A stretch of DNA of 23,546 nucleotides from a virus. The position numbers and the translations under genes are program-made. The notes under the pieces are model-generated. The model did no database searches, was not told where the DNA came from, and was given only the letters and a program-made list of their open reading frames with translations. The stretch covers positions 1 through 23,546 of IMG/VR virus record IMGVR_UViG_3300047323_000163; one strand, given 5' to 3'. Positions 16,001 to 22,455 of the stretch are shown piece after piece (the stretch's first letter is position 1; each line of letters opens with the position of its first letter).

Positions 16001-17876
16001 TGCCCATGAAAGCCTGGCCCAGCTTGGTGTACTGGTACTGGCCGTCCTTACCGGGCTCGGCGAACATCTTGCCGAGGCGGTTTGTGGCCCCCTCGGTCAT
16101 CTGCTGTACTCGGCCGGTGATGGTGGCCGAAGTCATCGTCTTGCCGTAGCCCGCGGAACCGCCGCTGCGACTGGGGTCGTGACCATCGCTATTGACGATG
16201 AACTGCCCGTTCTTGTCCTTGAGTGGCTTTCCGTTCTTACCCTTCTTGAAGTAATTCGGGTCCCAGTACTGGAGAAGGTTGTTCATCATCTCGTTGCCGG
16301 AAACGCCGCCACCCTTGGCGACAGGGGTACCGACAACCTTCCAGAACTCACCGGCACTGTTGAAGCCGAACATCTGGGCCAGCTCGGGCGCAGGAATACC
16401 CGTGGCGTTCACAAGCTGGCTGATGTTTCGCGTGCTCGCCTTGTCCGTGTCGGACATGCGGTCAAGCGCGTACATAGCGCGCTGGAACATCGAAGGGTCG
16501 AGGTTGCCCGCTCGGGCCATGGAGTCGCCGACAGACATGATCAGGTCAGTCGTCTTACCAGCAGCCTGATTAGCGGCCTTCGTCTTGGTGCCCTTCTTGT
16601 ACCAGGCAGGATCAGCAGCCGCGAGAGAGCGGATCATCTTCATTTGGTACTCGTGCATCACATCGACGCTGAACGGAGTATCAATGGCGTACTGCTGGAC
16701 CGTGGCCATTTCCGAGGCCGCGGTCTTGTTGTCGACCCCGGCAGCGGTAAGACCCTTCTGGCCGAGGATTCGCATATCGGCGGACTTGATACCGATGGTC
16801 GTCAGCGCGCCGGCCACCAGGCCGAGAGGGGCAAGCAGCTTAGTCGTGATGAGGTTTCCGGCCTCAGTCGCGTGATTACCCATCGTCTCGATGGTCGATC
16901 CGACGCTCTTGAACTTGCCCTGGAGACGGGTGAATCCCTCGTTGTTCTGGGTCTGAACCCGTGCAAGCTGAGTGCGGTAATCCGTCAGCTGACGCCGCAA
17001 TTCCCGCTGGGTGTTCTGCGAGTCGGTTACCTGCGTGCGAAGCATCGTCTGACGCTGGCGCTGCGTCTCGCGCAGCTCGGTGCGGATACGCGTCTCGTTC
17101 TCACGAATCAGACGGAGACGAGTGGTCTCAATCTCCCGCTCCATACGGGCAGACTGCTCACGCTCCGTTCGCTTCTGACGCTCGGTCGTACGGACCCGTG
17201 TGGCTTCCTCTCGGGCCAACCGGTCCTGAGTGGCAGCGATCTCCCGATCCATGCGGGCTTCGTCTTCAAGCGCCAGACGCCTGGCCTTCTGCTTGGCCTT
17301 CTCGGCGGCCTCGACCTGCTTTGCGGAGGCGGCGACTTCCGCGGCTTCCTGCTTGGCGATACGGGCGTTGGACTCGCGTACGTACTTCTCGTACTCGGCC
17401 TGTGCCTTCTCCTTGCGGGTGATCGCCTGCTGCTGAGACTTTGCGGCCTGGGTCAGAGACTCGGTCTCCTGGCGCTGAGTGGCCCTGAGAGCGGCCTGAG
17501 TCTCCTTGCTGGTCTCCTCGACCAGGGCCCGCTTCTTCTCCTCCAGCTTCCGCAGCTCACGGAAGCGCTTGGTGGCCTGCTCGCCGTACTGCTTGGTGAG
17601 GTCCGCCTCAATCTTCGCGATGACCTCGGCAGAGTCCTTGACCTCGGCCTCTGCGGCAGCACCCGCCTTCGCAGCAGCGGTGCGGACAGCCTTCTCGATG
17701 CCCTTCAGGCCCTCGGTGGTGGCGGTCGTGAACTCCTTGCCAGCCTGGCGGCCAGCCTTCTCCATCTCCCGAGTGATCTCGGTACGGAACTTCCGAACCG
17801 TCTCTTCGGAAAGCCGGGGGTTGATCTCGATGTAACCGGAACCAACCTTGATAGGTCCACGACCAGTAGCCGCCAT
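13017..17876 (-). CDS. Tape measure protein with lytic transglycosylase domain
   Basis: The 1619-residue protein starts at an ATG with AGGAGG overlapping the stop of the preceding frameshift product. Parts in order: a basic/glutamine-rich coiled-coil region at about 60-310; hydrophobic segments near 340 (LAPLGLVAGAL) and 680 (IAVVVAPLLIGFGI); a repeat array at about 855-1075; GGVLPGYSPGVDSVPAIL, the usual tape-measure motif near 1130; and at about 1440-1550 an SLT-type transglycosylase domain with Glu1468 in QVESNGNP, GLMQTIP and AGLNYATHRYG. It ends with GERGPELIDFSGG. Tape measures set tail length and are threaded through the tube; at about 0.15 nm per residue this predicts roughly 240 nm. 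The transglycosylase would act on peptidoglycan at DNA entry. Confidence 0.95.
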   Translation of the reverse strand: MAATGRGPIKVGSGYIEINPRLSEETVRKFRTEITREMEKAGRQAGKEFTTATTEGLKGIEKAVRTAAAKAGAAAEAEVKDSAEVIAKIEADLTKQYGEQATKRFRELRKLEEKKRALVEETSKETQAALRATQRQETESLTQAAKSQQQAITRKEKAQAEYEKYVRESNARIAKQEAAEVAASAKQVEAAEKAKQKARRLALEDEARMDREIAATQDRLAREEATRVRTTERQKRTEREQSARMEREIETTRLRLIRENETRIRTELRETQRQRQTMLRTQVTDSQNTQRELRRQLTDYRTQLARVQTQNNEGFTRLQGKFKSVGSTIETMGNHATEAGNLITTKLLAPLGLVAGALTTIGIKSADMRILGQKGLTAAGVDNKTAASEMATVQQYAIDTPFSVDVMHEYQMKMIRSLAAADPAWYKKGTKTKAANQAAGKTTDLIMSVGDSMARAGNLDPSMFQRAMYALDRMSDTDKASTRNISQLVNATGIPAPELAQMFGFNSAGEFWKVVGTPVAKGGGVSGNEMMNNLLQYWDPNYFKKGKNGKPLKDKNGQFIVNSDGHDPSRSGGSAGYGKTMTSATITGRVQQMTEGATNRLGKMFAEPGKDGQYQYTKLGQAFMGKNGVLDEVGDIGKSVLKQLPDLLMTFAEEIKRITGWFKDAANFLQDHPAIKDAILQIAKIAVVVAPLLIGFGILSKTIGKLTKIMGIGLSPARGAFNAARGSTRVVRQGLAGTRSWADGGSFREGYRDRRTTLRGGDDRGPVARARDRVTGRNSQGDRIRSDMDRVAAQIREAEDRTADLRDRLREVAGMDVDRLAHQLASSGNNSVAGAARDAQQQVHQIQTQGFDPLNRVSLSNVRQQITDTKQDVDKLTAELKNAQTEVTQLDGKKLVQLKVTVDGAHGTVTDLKNKVDDTAHSVVVLNGKKLDALKGEFNHVHAAAEKGYTKVGQGTGGGSLAGRVGLLNGRSLNGLKGQFDKVHDAANRVFEKVGQGTGSGSVAGRVGLLNGRSLKDIRDWFDKLTTAADKAYTKVGQGTGSTSLAGRIGLLNGRSLKDVKGQVDDLKDSLNSAHTAANHLDTSLDNIANHKSGGSSSGKGKKPKKPYTGGVITSQGNLAHFATGGVLPGYSPGVDSVPAILSPGEAILRPEVTATLGAPLIHSWNAMARKGQLSRFAGGGIVGRFGIDKIVDLIHNQNVWPDATAAINTMAFDATSAPLGGDIQSGMLGAGQGSGRYIGSDLAGKFDGIYNFVTEDSWKFLKRLPTVVGQIVGIIGGAFAPTLGDYFHDDVWKGNGNILDRGEKFLGDTFSTHTLTSVFDDLFGGVWDSVKSIVGGAKDLITDPVGSVTKTIDALWDVGTGEVNQIVDMVKAVKSFATSPMDYATTVLGDVYETGKEALPNTKGLFDFSDKAKVNAAKPSDIAEKYSLDNPPGEGVTRWKPTVKRVLSELKLSQDYTDLVLRRIQVESNGNPKAINNWDSNAKAGYPSQGLMQTIPQTFAAYAGPYKSLGITNGLASIYAGLNYATHRYGSGWPKALSGTKGYWTGTASASPGLALVGERGPELIDFSGGERVYNDQDTAGILGGKKYEIHIHEAKSENSTQSVLRAMKYAEALYGGL
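14713..15320 (-). repeat. 42-residue tandem repeat array inside the tape measure
   Basis: Conserved units with core LNGRSL or LNGKKL start at 14713, 14839, 14965 and 15091, exactly 126 bases (42 codons) apart. Each unit continues with LKGQFDKVH-type residues, and the nearer ones carry VGQGTG and AGRVGLLNG. Two weaker units begin near 15199 and 15311, at spacing close to 36 residues. The three lower-coordinate units are the most alike and the divergence grows toward the N-terminus. Confidence 0.85.
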
Positions 17877-17885
17877 ACCGGCCTC

Positions 17886-18589
17886 CTAAAGATTGCTCAT
17901 CTGCGTGAAGAAGTTCGACAGCTCCTCACCGGACGCGAATTCGTGCTCGGCTGGCTTGGGCTTCACCGGCTCGGAAGAGCCAGGGCGGGGAAGAGGCTCA
18001 GGCAGCGGGATGTCCTTTTCGCTGCTGTTGGCCTTGAGGAAGAGGTAGTTGCTCAGCTCCAAAGCGTCCGAGACGCGAGCGAGCAAGTGTTCAGTGGAGC
18101 CCCACTGCGTTGTCTCGTCCATCGTGGCGAGCAGCGTGGATCGTCCAGCCTTGTGCATGAGTGAATTAATCAGCAGGTGGACCCTGCGCAGAGACAACCG
18201 CCCACGCCAGAGGTCGAGGAGATCGACCCCGAAGAATTCAAGGAAGTCCGCTTCCAGCTCTTCGGGGTGTTCCCGGATGACGTGAACGGTTGCTATCAGT
18301 TTCCCGAGCCGGCCGACGCCTCGTTGACCTTGGCGGAAAGCTCCTGGAAGTCACCGATCGTCGGGCCAGTGGCACGGAACTCGGCCCACTTGTCCTCACC
18401 GACGATGATCTTCACGGCCTCCAGCTCGTCTTCCGCGAACAGCAGCTCCAGCGGAATCTTCTTGGCAGGCGGAACCTCGAAGTCGATACCGAGGAACGTG
18501 AACTTGGTCGGCTGCTCGGTCGCCTCGGCCTCCGCAGCAGCGGTCTTGGGGGCGGTCTTCGGGGCAGCGGTCTTACGGGCAGCAGCCAT
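17886..18589 (-). CDS. Tail assembly chaperone, frameshifted long form (gpGT-like)
   Basis: Ribosomes that slip -1 at 18299-18305 continue past the short form stop and read to 17886, giving about 234 residues with the first 97 shared. The extension begins LIATVHVIREH and contains FFGVDLLDLWRGRLSLRRVHLLI, the conserved GVDLxDLWRGxLxxRRL hallmark of actinophage GT extensions. I checked that the extension frame is offset by exactly -1 from the short form frame. In lambda-like tails gpG and gpGT bind the tape measure in a fixed ratio and recruit the tube protein. The genes lie between the major tail and tape measure genes, the normal place. Without the slip, the extension would have no start near its beginning. 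Confidence 0.9.
18296..18589 (-). CDS. Tail assembly chaperone, short form (gpG-like)
   Basis: The 97-residue product starts at an ATG with GGAG five bases upstream. It has a Lys/Ala-rich disordered start (about residues 1-28), then a compact region with KFTFLGIDFEVP, KKIPLELLF and a VGEDKWAEFR helix, and ends in GSGN next to TGA TAG, two stops in a row. It is unlike most proteins outside phages but has the size and place of lambda gpG-type chaperones. It is the abundant partner of the frameshifted long form, and both assist tail tube assembly around the tape measure. The hairpin at 18639-18663 lies between it and the major tail gene. Confidence 0.88.
   Translation of the reverse strand: MAAARKTAAPKTAPKTAAAEAEATEQPTKFTFLGIDFEVPPAKKIPLELLFAEDELEAVKIIVGEDKWAEFRATGPTIGDFQELSAKVNEASAGSGN
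18299..18305 (-). promoter_or_regulatory. -1 programmed frameshift slippery site G GGA AAC
   Basis: The heptamer GGGAAAC, read in frame as xxG GGA AAC directly before TGA, matches the X XXY YYZ rule for -1 slippage. After the slip, translation continues with CTG ATA GCA in the frame of the GT extension. About 31 bases downstream a 9-bp stem, CCCCGAAGA/TCTTCGGGG (18227-18235 with 18259-18267), contains an inner GGAAG/CTTCC stem; its spacing is longer than for typical stimulators. Confidence 0.9.
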
Positions 18590-18638
18590 GGGAACTCCAA
18601 AGGAAACGGGGGGTCATGGGGTGGGGTGAGAGAGAGTG

Positions 18639-18663
18639 GCCGGGGAATTTAGCCCTCCCCGGC
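18639..18663 (-). terminator. Hairpin between major tail and tail chaperone genes
   Basis: GCCGGGGA pairs with TCCCCGGC around a 9-base loop and is followed on the - strand by a CT-rich stretch (CACTCTCTCTC) with no true T-tract. It begins 26 bases after the major tail stop at 18689. It may act as a partial terminator or as a 3'-stabilising stem for the major tail mRNA. Confidence 0.5.
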
Positions 18664-18688
18664 AGAGGCAATTCGGTTGCAGCCCGAA

Positions 18689-19288
18689 TCAGGCGGTCAT
18701 GACCTCGTCGGTGAGCACGTAGCCAAGGCCGCCGTTGTAGTCCAGGGCGTCAATGGTCAGCTCGTACTTCTGGGCCTCGGTGCGCTGAAGCGTGATGCCA
18801 CCGCGGTCCGAGATCATGGCGCGCGGAATAACCGTCCGGTAGTTCTTGCCCTTCTGGGCCCAGTCCACGACGATCGAAAGCTCGGAAAGCTCCGGAGTGC
18901 TGGACAGGTTCAGTCGGTAAACACCGGTCGGAACCGGGGTCGCGTCGTCCGACATGACCTCGACCCAAGACGCACCGTAGAAAAGCTCGGTGGTCAGCTT
19001 CGAGGTCTCCAGAAGGGTCGCCTTGATCTGGAACGAGGCACCCTTCACGTTGTAGAGAACGGGAACCGCGCTCTGCCACGCATTGACCGGGTCCGTCTGG
19101 ATGGACGGGGTAATGGTGACGCCGGACTCGTCCACGTAACCGAAGGACTTGTAACCGGCCGGCGCGGTCTTACCGGCATCGCCTACGTCATCGGGAAGCA
19201 CGGTGCTACCCACACCACCAGTCGGGGAAGGGGCCATGAACAGTCCGCCGTTAGGGGCGAACCGGATCTTGGAAGCGTCATTCGCCAT
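18689..19288 (-). CDS. Major tail protein
   Basis: The ATG at 19288 has GAGGAG about seven bases upstream; an in-frame start at 19330 would put the hairpin at 19314-19339 inside the gene, so it is rejected. The 199-residue protein, MANDASKIRFAPNGG, has the Gly/Pro/Thr-rich N-terminal arm, a GYVDESGVTITP segment near residue 50, SFQIKATLLETS near 84, and a beta-rich C-terminal part ending LGYVLTDEV. These fit the actinophage tube protein that polymerises into stacked hexamers. A terminator-like hairpin precedes it, and the tail chaperone gene follows. Its copy number should be among the highest in the virion. Confidence 0.9.
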   Translation of the reverse strand: MANDASKIRFAPNGGLFMAPSPTGGVGSTVLPDDVGDAGKTAPAGYKSFGYVDESGVTITPSIQTDPVNAWQSAVPVLYNVKGASFQIKATLLETSKLTTELFYGASWVEVMSDDATPVPTGVYRLNLSSTPELSELSIVVDWAQKGKNYRTVIPRAMISDRGGITLQRTEAQKYELTIDALDYNGGLGYVLTDEVMTA

Positions 19289-19313
19289 AAAGGAACTCCT
19301 CAAGCGGGGAAAC

Positions 19314-19339
19314 AAAAAAGGGCCCCACAAGGGGCCCTT
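19314..19339 (-). terminator. Terminator upstream of the major tail protein gene
   Basis: On the - strand AAGGGCCCC, loop TTGT, GGGGCCCTT is followed by further Ts. It lies between the tail terminator stop at 19364 and the major tail ATG at 19288, with 25 bases from T-tract to ATG. It is a textbook intrinsic terminator shape at an unexpected place within an operon. Confidence 0.85.
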
Positions 19340-19363
19340 CGGTCTGGCTAAGCCAGGGGGGTA

Positions 19364-19750
19364 TCAGCTCTCAGTGAAGAAAACTGTGATCTCCCCGCCG
19401 TAGACGTGCTCGCCGGAAGTCGAGTCCGGGTAGTACCGGGGAGAGGAAATCTCGGCAACATCAAGGATCTCGACGTTGCCGATTACTTGGCCGGGCATGG
19501 CTTCTAGGAAGTGCTCACGGCAGATGTAGGCCAGGCCAGCGGCCTGGGCGCGCTCCTGGTGGAACACGTCGTACTCGATGTCTGCGCGGTCCATGCGGTC
19601 CCGCACGACGCGGAAGCCACCGCTGTGGCTGAGGTAGATGGTGGTGTCCCCGACCTCGCGGCCCACCAGGTCGCCTGTCGGCGCGTCCTTGGGGATGTCC
19701 GGGAGTGTGTTGAGGTACTGCCACACCAGGTCGACAGGGTCTACTTTCAT
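19364..19750 (-). CDS. Tail terminator / tail completion protein
   Basis: The 128-residue protein begins at an ATG overlapping the stop of the preceding gene as ATGA. It opens MKVDPVDLVWQYLNTLPD, which resembles siphovirus tail terminators, and has DTTIYLSHSGGF, then ADIEYDVFHQERAQA, where these proteins usually read IDIDVYA-type residues before a helix, and ends in ITVFFTES. The tail terminator caps the tube and joins it to the head connector. Its place between the gp10-type neck gene and the major tail gene is the usual one. The assignment rests on pattern and order, not on a catalytic motif. Confidence 0.8.
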   Translation of the reverse strand: MKVDPVDLVWQYLNTLPDIPKDAPTGDLVGREVGDTTIYLSHSGGFRVVRDRMDRADIEYDVFHQERAQAAGLAYICREHFLEAMPGQVIGNVEILDVAEISSPRYYPDSTSGEHVYGGEITVFFTES

Positions 19751-20097
19751 TCAACCCTCGCCCTCTCCAGAGCGCGCTTCAGATAGAAGCGGCCCGGATG
19801 CCGGTGGCCAGCAGGGTCCTTGTAGCCGCGCTCTTGCAGCATCGCGTGACGCATGTCGCGATCAGGCTCAATGAGCACCTGGCCGTACCAGCCCTTGTAG
19901 GCCGTGACCATCACTTCGATGTGCTTGTGGATGGTGTTCCAGTGCGGCTTGTTGCGAGCCCGCGGTGCCAGTGCCCTGGCGAACACGGCGATGTCCTCGG
20001 TGCGGAGGGCCACCAGGTCGCGGGTCTCGTCGTTGAGGAGGAAGTGTTCCTCCCAACCAGCGTTCATGCGCAGGGTGAACTTGACGTCATCAGCCAT
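19747..20097 (-). CDS. HK97 gp10-like / minor neck protein
   Basis: The 116-residue protein starts at an ATG overlapping the head-closure stop by one base (TAATG), with GAGG six bases before. It carries RARNKPHWNTIHKHIEV followed by YKGWYGQVLIEPD and RHPGRFYLKRALERAR near the end. An early helix, arginine-rich middle, beta hairpin and final helix with LxxAL are seen in the HK97 gp10 and lambda FII/Z neck-protein group. It sits between head closure and tail terminator, exactly where that protein occurs. A related call, tail completion protein, would mean nearly the same thing. Confidence 0.72.
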   Translation of the reverse strand: MADDVKFTLRMNAGWEEHFLLNDETRDLVALRTEDIAVFARALAPRARNKPHWNTIHKHIEVMVTAYKGWYGQVLIEPDRDMRHAMLQERGYKDPAGHRHPGRFYLKRALERARVE

Positions 20098-20426
20098 TAG
20101 CGCCTCACCCTCCGGGCTCTCAAGTAGATGTGGGCGAGGGAGCCTTGACGCCAGATGCGTGGCTCGGACCTCACCTCGTACGTGATGCCGTCGACCACAA
20201 GCCGGTCCGTCGAGTCGACGTTGGCTGTGGGAGGCAGGAAGACAGCGATGTGGATGTCTGTGGTCTCTCGCTTCTGCGAGTCCGCTTCCGTGGTGGAGGC
20301 CGGTTGGACAGATGCCGAACCGGCCCACACCTTCACGGCGTCGTCCCAGTCACGCTTCTTCGTGTAGGCATCCGCAACGATTTCTGCGCGATAGACCTCA
20401 ACGAAGTCAGTGAAGTGACGGGGCAT
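20097..20426 (-). CDS. Head closure / stopper protein
   Basis: The ATG at 20426 has AGGAG five bases upstream and follows the connector stop by eight bases; longer frames upstream overlap that gene. The 109-residue protein has an N-terminal VEVYRAEIVADAYTKKRDW strand-turn, then a VWAGSASVQP segment and DIHIAVFLPPTANVDSTDRLVVDGITYEV-type beta strands, with YEVRSEP then an arginine-rich tail ending RARRVRR. The phrase DRLVVDGxxYEV is typical of HK97 gp7 and SPP1 gp16-like stoppers. It would close the portal channel after packaging and bind the tail. The neighbours on both sides are its expected partners. Confidence 0.78.
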   Translation of the reverse strand: MPRHFTDFVEVYRAEIVADAYTKKRDWDDAVKVWAGSASVQPASTTEADSQKRETTDIHIAVFLPPTANVDSTDRLVVDGITYEVRSEPRIWRQGSLAHIYLRARRVRR

Positions 20427-20434
20427 GCGGACTC

Positions 20435-20788
20435 CTAGCAGTCGTAGCGGCGAAGGGGGAGTGAACCGACCTTTCGCCGGTACTTGCTGAGTGCGGACTT
20501 CGCTTCCCGCGAGAGCCCTTGAGTTGAAGCCGTCTGACCAAACTGAGTTTCCAGCTCGCCTGTGCGTTCCAAGATCACGCCAGGGGCAACGGACAGCCAG
20601 CGGATGACCTCGGCGCACACAACTGTCTTGAAGACGGCAGGGGGAGAGTCCTTATCCCAAGGCTTGGTGCAGTAGCCCGTGACCAGCGCGGAGGCATCGT
20701 CCATGAGGGCCTGGACGCGAAGCAGCTCGCCGTCGTCGAGGGGCCGACCGAGCCGGGCAGCGATGTCGTCAGTGGTCGCCAGGGGCAT
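20435..20788 (-). CDS. Head-tail connector (gp19/gp6-like adaptor)
   Basis: The ATG at 20788 follows AGGAGGG. The 117-residue, mostly helical protein starts MPLATTDDIAARLGRPLDD, followed by a helix with LMDDASALVTGYC, then VCAEVIRWL, and ends in a C-terminal FGQTASTQGLS...LSKYRRK segment. That pattern matches the adaptor family listed as phage gp19/gp15/gp42-like (PF09355) in actinophages. It forms the ring beneath the portal. It is separated from the capsid gene by the opposite-strand gene at 21099-21326 and a 310-base gap, so it may have its own promoter or depend on read-through. Confidence 0.87.
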   Translation of the reverse strand: MPLATTDDIAARLGRPLDDGELLRVQALMDDASALVTGYCTKPWDKDSPPAVFKTVVCAEVIRWLSVAPGVILERTGELETQFGQTASTQGLSREAKSALSKYRRKVGSLPLRRYDC

Positions 20789-21098
20789 GGCGGGTCCCTC
20801 CTTCTAGTGAGTGGATGGCGGCTGTTGGCGAAGAGCGGTGCCCACAAGGGGAGTTGAGCGCTAACGTGATCTGAGGCGGTGGCTTGGGACGCACCGCAAG
20901 TCATCTGATGGGAGTTGGGATGGCACGGGGACCCCCGCGATAAGTGAAGGCGGCCATGTAGGAACGCTCATGCCCAGAGCGGAGTGCCGCCGAAGGGTCG
21001 GAATTCAGTGCAATACGAAGCTGTGGGCATCCGACTCTTCACTGCCTAAATAAGGACGTGATGCCTTTATGAGCCCCTAAAGACTTGGAGAAAAAGAG
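20789..21098. other. Gap between connector gene and moron, probable divergent control region
   Basis: This 310-base stretch has no gene I can support on either strand. It separates the divergently oriented connector gene (-) and membrane-protein gene (+), so it should hold two promoters, but I found no convincing -35/-10 pair; a TAAATA near 21047 is the only -10-like hexamer and has no good partner. A 6-bp hairpin, GCGGTG/CACCGC, lies at 20876-20897. A short - strand frame starting MAAFTYRGG, which begins ACATGG near 20956, runs only 18 codons and has no ribosome site, so it may be a decayed small head gene. Confidence 0.5.
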
Positions 21099-21326
21099 AT
21101 GACTACAGCACCACCACCGGCGCCACCGGCGCCACCACACCCACACAAGGCCTGGGTTGTCCTCGTCGTAATTACGTTGGCTATAGCAGCTGGAGCAATC
21201 GCAGTTGCTATCTTCATCGGACTGCATGCGGCCACTCTAGGAATCGTTGGAGCAGGCGCGCTGACTCTCGTCGGCACGGTTACCTTGCTGCTTCAGGTAA
21301 CTAGGGCGTTGGGACTGACCCCTTGA
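21099..21326 (+). CDS. Two-helix membrane protein, moron between capsid and connector
   Basis: The ATG at 21099 has GGAG nine bases upstream. The 75-residue product starts with a proline-rich arm, TTAPPPAPPAPPHPH, then two hydrophobic helices at about residues 18-42 (AWVVLVVITLAIAAGAIAV...) and 45-70, joined by a short HAATLG turn, with a very short end. It is encoded opposite to all surrounding head genes. Codons such as ATA, GTA, CTA, AGG, GCA, ACA and GGA are common, unlike the GC-ending codons of the capsid gene. A large hairpin follows directly. This has all signs of a moron: own leader, own terminator, foreign composition. The topology is holin-like, but the location argues for a membrane-acting accessory role. 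No family is recognised. Confidence 0.65.
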   Translation: MTTAPPPAPPAPPHPHKAWVVLVVITLAIAAGAIAVAIFIGLHAATLGIVGAGALTLVGTVTLLLQVTRALGLTP

Positions 21327-21330
21327 CGGG

Positions 21331-21357
21331 GGCCCCGGAGCAGCCAGCTCCGGGGCC
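21331..21357. terminator. Bidirectional hairpin between moron and major capsid gene
   Basis: A perfect 11-bp stem, GGCCCCGGAGC with GCTCCGGGGCC, has a 5-base loop. It starts five bases past the stop of the + gene (21324-21326) and lies 14 bases past the capsid stop at 21372 on the other strand, so it can end both transcripts. No clear T-tract follows. Confidence 0.8.
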
Positions 21358-21371
21358 GAGTTGCGTCAGCG

Positions 21372-22436
21372 TCAGCCAGCAGCCGGGGCGTTGTGAGTGT
21401 TGATCTCCGCCTCGACGCCCTGAGCCACGAGAAGCTGCTCGGGCCGGCAGACCTTCGCGTCGTAGATGACGCGGGACTTCACGGCCGACGTGAAGGACTT
21501 CTCCGGGTTGTACGCGGCCATCTCGGCGAACGGCACGACGACGGAGACAGCGGAGGTCGAACCCATGAACAGGTCGACGCTGCCGAACTTCTCGTTGCCC
21601 TTCTTGATGACCGGCGAGGACGGGCGGGCGTGGTTGCCCAGCGCGTTCGCGACCACGACCGGCAGGCCGAGAATCGAGCCGATCTGACCGGAGGCCACGA
21701 CCGAACCGCCGCCGCCGTGCTGCGACGCGTCGATGAACTTCTCGTCCCGCAGGAGGAGAGAGCGCATGCGCGGGGAGACGAACAGGTACCGGTCCTGCGG
21801 AGCAGAGCGGGTGTCCAGCACCTCAAGCATCTTCACCACGTAGTCGTAGACCGACAGCTTGTCCGTGTCGGGGGCGTTCACGTCAGTCGCCTGAACCTTG
21901 GAGATGGCACCCAGCTCCAGCGAGGGGAGACCGGACACGGTGGCGGAACGATTCTCCGCGCCGTTCAGGTCCTTGCCCTGAAGAGCCGCGAGCAGGGTGA
22001 GCGCAACCAGCTCGTCAATGGCAAGCGCGGTCTGACGCGCACGCTGCGAGACCAGGTTGGACATCAGGTCGATGCCGCCCTTGGTCTGGAGCTGGTGAAG
22101 AGCGTCGATCTCCAGGTGGAAGCTGGAGCCCTTCGCGACGGTCATCTTCATGTACTCAAGGGCCGCGTGGTCGGCGTCACCGATCTCGCCGTATGCCTTC
22201 ACCAGGCCCTTGTCAGAAACGGTCCCGTCAACGAAGTGCGGGATTCGGATTACGTCTCCCTCGCGCTTGAACTCGCCCTCATACTGGCGGTTCGTGAACG
22301 GGGAGGCACCGAGGATAAGGTTTTCCTCGATATCGGCAATGAGCTGGGAAGTCCAGACCTCGGGAATGAACTGACCCTGCGTGGTCTGGAGCTGACCGGC
22401 ACCAGTGTTATTGCCAGCCTGAGAAAGAAATGCCAT
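21372..22436 (-). CDS. Major capsid protein
   Basis: The ATG at 22436 has GAGGT seven bases upstream. The 354-residue product has HK97-fold features of the P22-coat/Streptomyces-phage type: an N-terminal FIPEVWTSQLIADIEENL helix, an E-loop-like region GDVIRIPHFVDGTVSDKG, a spine helix region with YVVKMLEVLD and a DRYLFVSPRMRSLLL strand, then SGQIGSILGLPVVVANAL and the C-terminal P-domain segment with AAYNPEKSFTSAVKSRVIYDAKVCRPEQL. It follows the scaffold gene and is normally the most abundant late product. No prohead protease appears in the window and no delta-domain is seen, so processing of the N-terminus is not predicted. Confidence 0.95.
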   Translation of the reverse strand: MAFLSQAGNNTGAGQLQTTQGQFIPEVWTSQLIADIEENLILGASPFTNRQYEGEFKREGDVIRIPHFVDGTVSDKGLVKAYGEIGDADHAALEYMKMTVAKGSSFHLEIDALHQLQTKGGIDLMSNLVSQRARQTALAIDELVALTLLAALQGKDLNGAENRSATVSGLPSLELGAISKVQATDVNAPDTDKLSVYDYVVKMLEVLDTRSAPQDRYLFVSPRMRSLLLRDEKFIDASQHGGGGSVVASGQIGSILGLPVVVANALGNHARPSSPVIKKGNEKFGSVDLFMGSTSAVSVVVPFAEMAAYNPEKSFTSAVKSRVIYDAKVCRPEQLLVAQGVEAEINTHNAPAAG

Positions 22437-22455
22437 AGGTTACCTCACGGGTTTG

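Noticed and set aside
16179-18164. 661-codon open frame on the + strand opposite the tape measure
   Set aside because: It is the antisense shadow of a GC-rich, codon-biased gene; it has low-complexity Leu/Arg/Gly content, no ribosome site and no recognisable domain, while the - strand frame is a clear tape measure.
19289-19330. Upstream start at 19330 for the major tail protein
   Set aside because: It would begin inside the terminator hairpin and bypass the GAGGAG ribosome site that serves the ATG at 19288.
20575-20904. 109-codon - strand frame overlapping the connector start
   Set aside because: Overlaps the connector gene in another frame, has no family features and no ribosome site.
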